The notes under the pieces were generated by a model. That model was given only the letters and a program-made list of their open reading frames with translations, had not been told where the DNA came from and ran no database searches. Both the position numbers and the translations under genes were made by a program. DNA of 64,000 nucleotides from Chryseobacterium carnipullorum (GTDB lineage: Bacteria > Bacteroidota > Bacteroidia > Flavobacteriales > Weeksellaceae). Positions 54,571 through 63,341 of the stretch are shown here, one piece after another (within the stretch, counting starts at the first letter, position 1; each line of letters opens with the position of its first letter). The stretch lies in the NCBI RefSeq assembly GCF_900142785.1, contig NZ_FRCD01000012.1:1-64000 (forward strand), given 5' to 3'.

Positions 54571-56430
54571 ATGGATAAAAATATTCCAAATTCTGACAAG
54601 ATTACAGAGAATAATATTCCTGGAATCAACCGTGTGGTGAAACTGGATATTGTGATTGATGGTAAGATCATCAGGCATTTTAAACATTTCCGGATGCAGC
54701 AGAGTGTAAGAAAGCATCATGAATTTGAACTTATCCTTGCCAATGATACCCTGTCTGAGAAACAAAATCATGAGCTTGAAGAAGCTAACAAATTTTTAGG
54801 AGGAAGATTAACTGTAACCATTACCTATAAAGACGTTGAAAATAGTCCTGAAAGAACTTTTGTCGGGGTTATTACAAAAGTAGCGTTTAGCCAGGAAAAT
54901 CATAGTCTTGGAAACATCGTATTGAAAGGTTACAGCCCCACCATCTTACTGGACGCTGCTCCTCATACCCAAAGTTTTGGGGGAGCGCAACCCGTAAATA
55001 TGGGCATCATCGCAACGGATATCATCAAGCAGGGAATCGAAAGCAGCAGGTTTGATGTAAAAATCAATGCAAAAGCCTCTTCCCAAATCCTCTACAGTGC
55101 CCAGTATGAAGAAACACACTACAATTATCTTTGCAGAATGGCAGAAGCTTATGGAGAGCAGTTTTATTACGATGGTGAAATTCTGCACTTCGGAAATATG
55201 CCTCCCCAAAATAAAGCTTTAGAGCTGATCTATGGAAGCAGTGTTTCCGACGTGAGTGTTGAACTGAAAGCCGTCCATATCAAACCAAGTTTTTATGGCT
55301 ATAACAGCAGTTCCAATACTAAGCTCAGTTCCGGGGAAACCCCTATCCAGCATGTGGGGAATTTAGCAAAAACCGCCTATCAGAACAATGAAGGGATATT
55401 CAAAACACCATCTTTGCAGGTTGCCCCGATAAAAGCGGCCACCGATATGGATGTGGTCATTTCCCAGACCTCCACATCAGGAAGCAGGGCTGTAGAAGTC
55501 TTTACGGTATCGGGAGGAACAACGCTGCCTTTTTTATACCCGGGATGTATCGCTGATATTAAAATGCGGAAAACTGATAGCAGCCAGACGGCCTATTTTA
55601 CAAAACTGATGATGACCGAAGTTACCCATGAAGTGGATACCTTAGGAAACTATACCGGGAAATTCGAAGCAATAGCTTCAGATACAGGATATATCCCAAA
55701 ACCCGATTTTGTTGTACCCATTGCACAGCCACAAATTGCCACCGTAATATCCAATACTGATCCTCTGGGACAGGGCAGGGTAACGGTGAGATTCGACTGG
55801 CAGATGAATGATACTACCAATTTTATCCGGATGATGGCTCCGGATGCAGGAGGTACAGATCAGATCAGCCAGAACAGAGGATATGTAGCCATACCCGAAG
55901 TAGGCGATCAGGTAATGGTAGGTTTTGTACACAACCATCCGGACAGGCCTTTCGTGATGGGAGGAATGTTTCATGGAGGGACCGCTTTAGGAGGCGGGGT
56001 TGATAATCATTTAAAATCAATACAAACCAGAAGCGGAATCAGAATTTTAATGAATGATGCAGAAGGAAGTGTCAATATTATCGATCCGAGCGGCAACAAT
56101 TACTTCATGGACGGAGCTGGGAATATCGTCGTTACTGCTCCCAAAAATATGACCTTCAACGCAGGTGAGAATCTTAGTATTAATGTAGGAAAAGATATGA
56201 AAACAAGTGTTGGAAATGATAATGCCATTAATATTATAAACAATCATCAGTTCACTTCAAAGAATTATAAACAGACCGTCAATGAAAATAAAACCATCAA
56301 TATAACGGGGGATTTGAAAGAGACCACTTCTACAACCACCCATAACGCCAAGAATGGTGATATTTTATTACAGAGTTCCGGTGTTGCCAAAATGCTTGGG
56401 AAAATAGATGCCAAGGTGAATAAAGGCTGA
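54571..56430 (+). CDS. tssI: Type VI secretion spike protein VgrG
   Basis: A 619-residue VgrG. The gp27-like part (1-380) contains the MAEAYGEQFYYDGEILHFG segment typical of phage late-control/VgrG proteins. The gp5-like OB-fold follows near 395-470 (DPLGQGRVTVRFDW, IPEVGDQVMVGFVHNHPDRPFVMGGMFHG). The end is a repetitive beta-helix needle (NMTFNAGENLSINVGKDMKTSVGND, then NITGDLKETTSTTTHNAKNG). There is no extra effector domain at the end. It forms the tip on the Hcp tube and should carry the effectors encoded downstream on the same strand. Confidence 0.92.
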   Translation: MDKNIPNSDKITENNIPGINRVVKLDIVIDGKIIRHFKHFRMQQSVRKHHEFELILANDTLSEKQNHELEEANKFLGGRLTVTITYKDVENSPERTFVGVITKVAFSQENHSLGNIVLKGYSPTILLDAAPHTQSFGGAQPVNMGIIATDIIKQGIESSRFDVKINAKASSQILYSAQYEETHYNYLCRMAEAYGEQFYYDGEILHFGNMPPQNKALELIYGSSVSDVSVELKAVHIKPSFYGYNSSSNTKLSSGETPIQHVGNLAKTAYQNNEGIFKTPSLQVAPIKAATDMDVVISQTSTSGSRAVEVFTVSGGTTLPFLYPGCIADIKMRKTDSSQTAYFTKLMMTEVTHEVDTLGNYTGKFEAIASDTGYIPKPDFVVPIAQPQIATVISNTDPLGQGRVTVRFDWQMNDTTNFIRMMAPDAGGTDQISQNRGYVAIPEVGDQVMVGFVHNHPDRPFVMGGMFHGGTALGGGVDNHLKSIQTRSGIRILMNDAEGSVNIIDPSGNNYFMDGAGNIVVTAPKNMTFNAGENLSINVGKDMKTSVGNDNAINIINNHQFTSKNYKQTVNENKTINITGDLKETTSTTTHNAKNGDILLQSSGVAKMLGKIDAKVNKG

Positions 56431-56639
56431 AAACTTATATAATTCAGAGTTTAATATCAACATTCGCTGCAAATGAGGTATATGCTATGCTTAGGTATTT
56501 TTATCAGTAATTAATTGCGGCGAATCTAATTACAAAACAGGATAAACAATCAGAAATTTAGGACTTATAAAAAAGAAAAAAATAAATTAGAAAAGAAGCC
56601 CAGTAATAGTAAGGTAGTAAAGAATAATTTTCCTAAACA

Positions 56640-57722
56640 ATGAACAAATCAGTAAAATATTTATTAAGCTTATTATTCTTCATTCAGATCTCGTGTCAGG
56701 AAAAGAAAGAGCATCAAAAAACAAAAGCCATGACAAAATATGAATGGACCGAGGGGACTTCTGCTTCCTCCGGATATCCGATGGAAGTATATAAAGGAGG
56801 AATGGAATGCGAAGGCGGAGAGTGGGTTGGGTTAGATTTTGGGATTATTCCCGGCGGAAATATCTGGGGAGCTATCAATCATGGAATGGGGAATGGTTTT
56901 AAAAGCCTTCCTACCCGTCTGGATTTTATCTGGATGTCTTACATGGAAAACCAGTTTTATATGATAGACACTCCTATTGATACTGCAAAACTAAAAGCAT
57001 ACTTCAGCAAAGGATATGAAGTAAAGGTCACCAACGGAAGTGGAGAAACGGAACATTTAAATTATGATAAAATTGGCGTTGGAATGGCCCCTGGTGGAGT
57101 AGTGGTGGTTTGGGTCGCTGGTGTAGGTGTTCAGAAAGAAGTAGGGCGCTATCAGGGAAAAAAAGTAACGATTCCGGAATCGGAAATTGCAAAACTGGAT
57201 AGCCATGAAAACCGTTTTTGTAGAAAAGATTATCTTGATGAGGTCTTTAACAATGGCAAAGTGATTCCTGAAAAAATAAGAGAAGAAAATAAAGGAAAAC
57301 CCATTCCATTTGGGATTTGGGATATCTATAGAATACAGTACAGCTGGAAGCCTGTTTTTCAACTTCCGGAAAAAGCAGCGCTCAACCCTTTAACCGATGT
57401 TGGAATCGACATGATCAATGGAGAGAAAGAACAACTGGACGCTGCAAAAATTTCTGTGGCTCAAAATGCAGAAAGAGCAATGCCAACAAGAATAGTTTTT
57501 GATTTTATTGGCAGTGATCACAAGGAGTATGGAGCGAATGGTGATCTCAATGAAAAATCCAGCTTCGAAGCATTTAAAGCTGTATTTGGAGAAAATCCTA
57601 CCTCAACTAAAGCTGATATTGTGATTAAAGTAAATGAAGCAAACAGCCATTTTACGATACAACTAAGAGGCGAGAATGGTAAAGTAGCTTTTATAAAAGC
57701 AGATAAAGTAGAAGTTTTCTAA
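56640..57722 (+). CDS. DUF2931 lipoprotein, copy 1 (candidate T6SS immunity)
   Basis: A 360-residue lipoprotein. The signal peptide has lipobox IQISCQ (Cys19). A DUF2931 domain follows (YEWTEGTSASSGYPMEVYKGGMECEGG at the start, VGMAPGGVVVVWVAG near 152, GRYQGKKVTIP near 170, PIPFGIWDIYR near 222). A variable C-terminal region comes after about 240. DUF2931 lipoproteins commonly accompany Tle1-like lipase effectors as immunity proteins in the periplasm. Here the gene precedes a 28-codon remnant of such an effector, so it appears to be an orphaned immunity copy. Confidence 0.78.
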   Translation: MNKSVKYLLSLLFFIQISCQEKKEHQKTKAMTKYEWTEGTSASSGYPMEVYKGGMECEGGEWVGLDFGIIPGGNIWGAINHGMGNGFKSLPTRLDFIWMSYMENQFYMIDTPIDTAKLKAYFSKGYEVKVTNGSGETEHLNYDKIGVGMAPGGVVVVWVAGVGVQKEVGRYQGKKVTIPESEIAKLDSHENRFCRKDYLDEVFNNGKVIPEKIREENKGKPIPFGIWDIYRIQYSWKPVFQLPEKAALNPLTDVGIDMINGEKEQLDAAKISVAQNAERAMPTRIVFDFIGSDHKEYGANGDLNEKSSFEAFKAVFGENPTSTKADIVIKVNEANSHFTIQLRGENGKVAFIKADKVEVF

Positions 57723-57732
57723 AACGAGAATT

Positions 57733-57819
57733 ATGGGAAAAACATTAGTGTATAATACAGGTAATGCTGTTCCTCCTATAGATGAACTGCATCTCAAGAA
57801 TATTTTTTTTAAACAATGA
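57733..57819 (+). pseudogene. N-terminal remnant of a duplicated Tle1-like effector
   Basis: An ATG opens MGKTLVYNTGNAVPP and runs 28 codons to a TGA that overlaps the start of the next gene. The opening copies that of the intact effector at 58940 (MSKTFVYNTGNPLPDPP); similarity is lost after about 15 codons. It is the stump of a first effector copy removed by deletion after tandem duplication of the lipoprotein-effector pair. Confidence 0.8.
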
Positions 57820-58937
57820 AAAAATTAGTACAATATTTATTAAGCTTATTATTCTTTATTCAGATCTCGTGTCAGGAAAAGAAAGACCTTCAAAAAACAA
57901 AAGCAATGACAAAATATGAATGGCTAGATGCTACCTCAGCCCCTTTAGGTTATCCCGTTGATGTTTATCGCGGGGGATTGGAATCCGCAAACGGGGAATT
58001 TACTAGTTTGTATAGTGGAACAACTGGTGGATCATGGGGGGAAGCAAACAGAGGGATGAATAATGGAGAAAAAAATGTCCCCAATCATCTGCATGTCATT
58101 TGGGTTTCCTATGCTGAAAAAATATTTTATGAAATCGACACCGATCTGGATAACGGGAAAATGACTGATCTTTTTAAAAACGGCTATTATACCCCTTCCA
58201 ATGGAGATAATCCAAATCCAAGGAAAGAAAATTACGACAAGATTATTGTAGGCTTTGCGCCGGGTGGTTTGGTTGTGCTTTGGCTTTCCGGACCGGGAAG
58301 ACAGGTGGAAATAGGAAGGTATCAGAGCAAGAAAATAGTCATACCGCAGTCTGAAATAGATGCTTTAAGCCCGGGACCTCAGAAAAATATGTTTGATCCT
58401 GAATACCAACGTAAAATTATACATGAATTTGGAATTGTTCCGGCGGAAGTGGTTAAGGCAAACGAAGGCAAGCCGATTCCATACGGATTGTGGGACAGCT
58501 ATAGAGAAGAATATAATTGGAATGTACAGGTTGAACTACCAGATAATGGAAAAACAAAAGAAGTTACTTATTTTCATTACAATGGTGAAATGGAAATAAC
58601 CTTTGGCGAAATTCTGGCAGAAAAATATAATCGTATTATTTCCAATCAACTGAAATGGAATACCCTTAAGAAAAGAGCTGTTGCAAATGATATTAAAATT
58701 TTGTGGATAGACGGTGCTGACGGATATCGATATGTCAGTAATATAGAATTTGATGAAAAGGAAATTTTTCCTGCCTTTAAGGAAATTTCTTCTGATGATC
58801 CTAATGCTAAAATTGAATTACAGATTACCGTTAATATTCCTAAAACCTCTGCTTCTGTAAAGTTAGTAAGCGGAGAGAAACAGGTTTGGTTGAAAAATAG
58901 TAAAATAATGGTACGTAAAACTAAATACAAAGATTAG
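57816..58937 (+). CDS. DUF2931 lipoprotein, copy 2 (candidate immunity to the Tle1-like effector)
   Basis: A 373-residue lipoprotein and paralogue of copy 1. The signal peptide and first mature residues are almost identical at DNA level (SLLFFIQISCQEKK, lipobox Cys20). The DUF2931 core is shared (VGFAPGGLVVLWLSG, GRYQSKKIVIP, GKPIPYGLWDSYR), and the C-terminal 130 residues have diverged. The effector gene starts 2 bases after its stop, the arrangement expected of a cognate immunity gene translated first. It should sit in the periplasm, attached to a membrane, and block the lipase during kin exchange. Confidence 0.82.
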   Translation: MKKLVQYLLSLLFFIQISCQEKKDLQKTKAMTKYEWLDATSAPLGYPVDVYRGGLESANGEFTSLYSGTTGGSWGEANRGMNNGEKNVPNHLHVIWVSYAEKIFYEIDTDLDNGKMTDLFKNGYYTPSNGDNPNPRKENYDKIIVGFAPGGLVVLWLSGPGRQVEIGRYQSKKIVIPQSEIDALSPGPQKNMFDPEYQRKIIHEFGIVPAEVVKANEGKPIPYGLWDSYREEYNWNVQVELPDNGKTKEVTYFHYNGEMEITFGEILAEKYNRIISNQLKWNTLKKRAVANDIKILWIDGADGYRYVSNIEFDEKEIFPAFKEISSDDPNAKIELQITVNIPKTSASVKLVSGEKQVWLKNSKIMVRKTKYKD

Positions 58938-58939
58938 CC

Positions 58940-60574
58940 ATGAGTAAAACCTTTGTTTATAATACGGGCAATCCGTTGCCAGATCCACCGGGAACTTTAA
59001 AGATTACCTGTGGAATATTCTTCGATGGAACCAGAAATAATCTAAAAAACACCGAAATACGCAAGAAGGTTCAGAGGAAAGGAGAATTCAGTAATGTTTC
59101 TGCGACGGAAGAAGAAAGACGAATTTTTGAAAAGTATGCTAAGGATGATAATAGTTTTGGTAATGATTTTACCAACATTGCAAGGAAGTATATGTGTACG
59201 AAAAGAGATATCTATTCATTTTATGTAGAAGGTATTGCTACCATCGACAAAGCAGATGATGAAGGAGGCGGTTTTAAATATGGTCGTGGGAAAACGGGTG
59301 TGGTAGGAAAGGTAAGAAATGGATGTAAAACCCTGGCCGAAAATGTGAAAGATAGAAAAGATAAGTCTAAAGATGATATTGATGAAATTATTTTAACTGT
59401 TGATATTTTCGGATTTAGCCGTGGTGCAGCAGCAGCAAGAAACTTTGCCTATAACTTACAGATGGGAACGTATGCACCAAAAGCTTATTATCCGCCAGTA
59501 CAGGGAGCAGGAAGAATTGATGTAGACCACGAGACAAGTGAATTCATGTCCATCGAAAAATCATGGGTGAAAGATGGAGTACTTCCTAAATTTGGACACC
59601 TTGGCACGGCACTTTTAAAAGCAGGATTAGCTCGTGAACTGGTAGATTCCATGACCATTAATGTTAGATTTATAGGGGTTTATGATACAGTAGCCTCGTA
59701 TGATCCTACATGTCTTCTCATTCCTAGCTTTCAGAAGAAAGTGAACGAACTCCATTTGCATGAGCTAGGTTCCCCGAGAAAGGCTGTACATTTTACAGCT
59801 GCTGATGAGCATCGGGAAAATTTTTCCCTGACAAGATTCCTTGCGGTAGACCTTAAATCAGGTATTGAAAGAAATTTTCCAGGTGTACACAGTGATGTGG
59901 GGGGAAGCTACAATCATGATGTATTGTCTGTAGCGGAAATCAGTGCAAGCGGTTACCAACCCGATCCCATAGAAGGGGTTACTGAAAAAGAATACGTTTG
60001 GCTTGAAAAAGCTTATTTTTCAGGATCATTAGACGCTTTTAGAGATGAATTAATAGAGCACGGCTGGTTTAAAAGAGATCAGTTGGCTATTGAAGCACAC
60101 TGGAAATACACCCTTACAGGAAACCGTTATCTGTATAGAGGATACAGTTTTATTCCACTTCATTTTATGTGTGATTACGCTTTGCCTTATCTTAATGAAG
60201 ATGATAATTTCCTGTTCTATCCAAAAGTTATGGCAGATTATGCTTTGAATGATACTTTCTTAGATGAGGTAAAAGCATACATGAAAGATCATATTATAGA
60301 AAAGAATGAAAGCTGGACGCTTAAAGGAAATTTTAAGCATCAAGAAGAATCGGAAATTGAAAAAGAAAGCAATATAGAGGCCCCTGTAGCAACAGCTGCT
60401 GATCAGGCAGTTCCTGCAAAACAACTCGAAGAAGTAGTGGTTACAGCCTATAAGTCTGATTATCTTCTTAGAAAACTGAAGAATAGATATCTACACCGAT
60501 CTGCGAAAATTAATACATTAATGGATAGTCTTGCCTATTCACCCACTGATGACCGAAAAAGAATGGAGTTTTAA
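58940..60574 (+). CDS. T6SS phospholipase effector, DUF2235 / Tle1-like
   Basis: A 544-residue effector. The DUF2235 alpha/beta-hydrolase core has CGIFFDGTRNN near residue 24. The nucleophile elbow is GFSRG with Ser160. Asp249 is in VYDTVAS and His317 is in PGVHSDVGGSY, a Tle1-like catalytic triad. Such effectors cleave membrane phospholipids in the target cell. There is no signal peptide, as expected for T6SS cargo. The C-terminal 80 residues are a separate tail with LEEVVVTAYK near 510, a short motif otherwise typical of TonB-dependent receptor plugs. Its paired immunity lipoprotein lies 2 bases upstream and vgrG is 2.5 kb upstream. Confidence 0.85.
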   Translation: MSKTFVYNTGNPLPDPPGTLKITCGIFFDGTRNNLKNTEIRKKVQRKGEFSNVSATEEERRIFEKYAKDDNSFGNDFTNIARKYMCTKRDIYSFYVEGIATIDKADDEGGGFKYGRGKTGVVGKVRNGCKTLAENVKDRKDKSKDDIDEIILTVDIFGFSRGAAAARNFAYNLQMGTYAPKAYYPPVQGAGRIDVDHETSEFMSIEKSWVKDGVLPKFGHLGTALLKAGLARELVDSMTINVRFIGVYDTVASYDPTCLLIPSFQKKVNELHLHELGSPRKAVHFTAADEHRENFSLTRFLAVDLKSGIERNFPGVHSDVGGSYNHDVLSVAEISASGYQPDPIEGVTEKEYVWLEKAYFSGSLDAFRDELIEHGWFKRDQLAIEAHWKYTLTGNRYLYRGYSFIPLHFMCDYALPYLNEDDNFLFYPKVMADYALNDTFLDEVKAYMKDHIIEKNESWTLKGNFKHQEESEIEKESNIEAPVATAADQAVPAKQLEEVVVTAYKSDYLLRKLKNRYLHRSAKINTLMDSLAYSPTDDRKRMEF

Positions 60575-60586
60575 ACGATAAACAAA

Positions 60587-61291
60587 TTGATATTGAAACA
60601 TCCTCTAAAAAATTCTAGCAAAACCTATAGATTGGAAACGCTTGTTATTTCTAATCCTGATACTTCTTACTGTAAAGAAAAAAATTATGTGAGAATAGCT
60701 GAGGTTTATCATTTAGGAAATGAAAAAGACCATTTTAAATATCATGTTTTAGTCGTTGATTTCATTTTTTCAGACGATGATAATGCCATGGGGAAATTTT
60801 TAAAACAAATCAGTTATTTGTTTGATGAGTTGGAATTAACTGTTGATCAGGAAGGAAATATTGTTGAAGTGAATAACCTTAATTTTCTTCGTTTACGATG
60901 GATGAAAATAGCGGCCAGACTTTCAGAAACCCACAGGGGTGAAGTCATAGATAACTATTTCAGTCAGATCAGCGGTGTCCTTGAGGATGAAAGCAGGCTC
61001 ATCGATTTTTTAGGCGGTTACCATATGTTTGGATTGCTTTTCAATGGCCTGTTGCAGTCATTTGATACCAGGCGAAAGAGAGAATCTTCAGATGGATTTA
61101 CAGAAATCATGACCCCTGTAAAAGAAGAAGAAAAAATAACATTAACCCTTACTCCTGAAAATCTTGACCCAACAGAAATTGATCACTTCAGAGGATTATT
61201 TGTATTCAAAGGAGATCATTATGAGGAAGGTTTTATAGAAATCAAAAAAAATAGTACCCATTTAAAACATTCATTACTATGGATAGGCTAG
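60587..61291 (+). CDS. Unknown T6SS-island protein with TTG start
   Basis: A 234-residue soluble protein. The frame is closed by the effector's TAA just upstream and contains no early ATG, so translation must begin at TTG 60587 or 60593 (giving LILKHPL or LKHPL with initiator Met). The first 70 residues are beta-rich. The centre is helical (FLRLRWMKIAARLSE, VIDNYFSQISGVLED). The end is a beta-rich domain (FRGLFVFKGDHYEEGFIEI). I do not recognise the family. Its gene sits between two effectors and overlaps the next by 13 bases, which suggests an adaptor/chaperone for loading the PAAR-like effector on VgrG. Confidence 0.65.
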   Translation: MILKHPLKNSSKTYRLETLVISNPDTSYCKEKNYVRIAEVYHLGNEKDHFKYHVLVVDFIFSDDDNAMGKFLKQISYLFDELELTVDQEGNIVEVNNLNFLRLRWMKIAARLSETHRGEVIDNYFSQISGVLEDESRLIDFLGGYHMFGLLFNGLLQSFDTRRKRESSDGFTEIMTPVKEEEKITLTLTPENLDPTEIDHFRGLFVFKGDHYEEGFIEIKKNSTHLKHSLLWIG

Positions 61292-62646
61292 ATAAAGATA
61301 CAGAAGGTGCCGTTCCGGAAACTCAAACTCAGGGGACAGCACAGGACAGCGATCATATTAAGGCTGCGAACAGCCAGAAAATGGAGGAGAAACGGGCGAA
61401 AAATGAGGAAAAGGATAAAGTTGAAGATGGATTGCTGTTGGCAATACATGGAGCAAAGATTAAATTCAATGCTCATTTAGGTGAATTTAAAGTTTTAACT
61501 GATGTACCTACCACACAAGGGAAACTTACCGGAACAATTGTAGAAAAGCAGATTCCCAATTTTAAATTTTATGATGGCTTTCAGATGATATCCCTCACAG
61601 AATGGCAGGATTTCGGGACCGCTAAAGTACAGGAGAATTATGTCTTATTAAAAAAATCAACATTACCAGGGACAGGCAAAATGCCGGGTAATATACCCCC
61701 TGAAACCGGAAAGATAGAGTTTATAACATCAGGACAGGTCAACGAACCTGAAAGTGTTGCTGCGAAGGGGGCACCAGTACCGGAGCAGAAAGATGATGAA
61801 AAATGTTATTGTGACAGAGATTTTACAGAGGATGATATAAAAGCAATTATTAAGAAGCTTAGAGAAACAGAGAAAATAAAGACAACTTCTCTGTTTTATG
61901 ATGAGAATTGTACATTATCCGAATCTGATAAAACTTATAAAAGATTATGTGAAGAGCTTAACAGTATGATGAAAAAGCATAATATTAATACTTGTATTAG
62001 GAAAATTCATTTTTTAGCACAGTCTTATCATGAATCATCAAGATATGGCACTACATTAGAATATTCTTCTGGAAAGAAATATAATCCTGGAAATCATAGT
62101 GACGCAAAGGCAATGGAACATACTGTTGAAGGAGATGGGCCAAGATATAAAGGGAGAGGAATAATTCAGCTAACTTGGAGGAAAACACAAAAAAAATACT
62201 TTTCATATGTTTTGGAAAAAGAGCCTGGACTATTAAATACCAAGAAAATTGATGAACTATTTGATCGGAAACCATTGTACAAAGAAAAATATATTTATTA
62301 CAAGGATAAAGTTGATGATAAAGGCAAGAAGGTCTTAAATACAAAAGGAAAACCAATTAAAGAAAAAGTTATCGAAATCGTAGATGTAGACTCAGCTTCG
62401 CTTATTGCAAGTAATTTACATTTTGCTTTTGATTCAGCAGGATGGTACTGGGAGAATCTTGGCAAAACTGTACCAACAGGAGAAAATATTAATCTTGTTG
62501 CAGATAAAGATGATGTTTTAAAGGTTTCACAATGTATAAATGGAAAAGTAAAAAATCCATATGGATTAAAAGAAAGAAAAGAATTTACCAAAAATCTAAA
62601 ATTATTTTTTAAATATGATGAATTGTGTATCTCTAAAAAAAAGTAA
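61279..62646 (+). CDS. T6SS effector: PAAR-like domain fused to GH19-type peptidoglycan hydrolase
   Basis: A 455-residue protein. After a charged leader (1-48), residues 50-165 resemble the DUF4280 PAAR-like tip domain (LLLAIHGAKIKFNAHLGEFKVL, YDGFQMISLTEWQDFG). The C-terminal half is a chitinase-19/lysozyme-like domain: HFLAQSYHESSRYGTTLEYSSG carries the two likely catalytic glutamates (Glu252, Glu261), followed by YKGRGIIQLTWR near 291 and FAFDSAGWYWEN near 388. It should ride on the VgrG tip and cut peptidoglycan in the prey periplasm. An insert of about 40 Lys-rich residues (YKDKVDDKGKK) interrupts the fold. The immunity candidate overlaps its end by 32 bases. Confidence 0.8.
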   Translation: MDRLDKDTEGAVPETQTQGTAQDSDHIKAANSQKMEEKRAKNEEKDKVEDGLLLAIHGAKIKFNAHLGEFKVLTDVPTTQGKLTGTIVEKQIPNFKFYDGFQMISLTEWQDFGTAKVQENYVLLKKSTLPGTGKMPGNIPPETGKIEFITSGQVNEPESVAAKGAPVPEQKDDEKCYCDRDFTEDDIKAIIKKLRETEKIKTTSLFYDENCTLSESDKTYKRLCEELNSMMKKHNINTCIRKIHFLAQSYHESSRYGTTLEYSSGKKYNPGNHSDAKAMEHTVEGDGPRYKGRGIIQLTWRKTQKKYFSYVLEKEPGLLNTKKIDELFDRKPLYKEKYIYYKDKVDDKGKKVLNTKGKPIKEKVIEIVDVDSASLIASNLHFAFDSAGWYWENLGKTVPTGENINLVADKDDVLKVSQCINGKVKNPYGLKERKEFTKNLKLFFKYDELCISKKK

Positions 62647-63151
62647 CATAATTTGGCTTGTGCTAATTCCTCTCTTTAGCAACGCCCAATATCAGATGAT
62701 CGCTAAACAGGATTTGAATTTAGATAAAAGTCAGGATATTATTTATAAAGATTCCATTACCAATAAGTTGATTTTTGAGTATGGTAAACCAATTGTAAAC
62801 AAAAAAGATTCAATATTTTTTTTCTCAAACTATCATGCGGAAGCAGGAGGTTTAAATGTAAAAATAATAAAGAATATCATCAATATTAAATTTACTTACG
62901 CACCAAAATACCTTGACTTTGATTTATTGACTTTTAGCTATAATACAGTAAAAAGAGATTGGTTTTTAACTGACATTTTAAGTTCCAGAACCAATCCTTT
63001 AAGTGAGAGATTGATGACAGAAAGATGTCAATATAAAATACCGAAAAACATCAGGTTTTCTTTGAAGAAAAATAGTTTTGATGATGTTCAGGAAAAGTTA
63101 TTAGATAACAAGAAATATTTGATGAGATGTTCAAAAAAAAATCTTGAATAA
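62615..63151 (+). CDS. Exported immunity candidate for the GH19 effector
   Basis: A 178-residue protein. Its start (ATG ATG) lies within the end of the effector gene. It has a signal peptide (about residues 10-25, IIWLVLIPLFSNAQ) and a mature beta-rich domain with two cysteines (ERCQYK, MRCSKK). I do not recognise the family. A periplasmic product directly coupled to a peptidoglycan-hydrolase effector is the expected profile of its immunity protein. Confidence 0.7.
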   Translation: MMNCVSLKKSNIIWLVLIPLFSNAQYQMIAKQDLNLDKSQDIIYKDSITNKLIFEYGKPIVNKKDSIFFFSNYHAEAGGLNVKIIKNIINIKFTYAPKYLDFDLLTFSYNTVKRDWFLTDILSSRTNPLSERLMTERCQYKIPKNIRFSLKKNSFDDVQEKLLDNKKYLMRCSKKNLE

Positions 63152-63341
63152 ATTTTTGATAGACATATTATCTTTACTTATCTGGAGTCTACTATAATTC
63201 TTTATTTAAAACAAAAAAGCAATTATTCTCGCCCAACTCAAAGCATTCTTACACAAGTCTACAAATATTTTAAAATGTTGAATAGGTAGCATCTTTTACT
63301 TAAAAATATTTTCTATTTTTGAGGAAACAACCGCAATCTCT

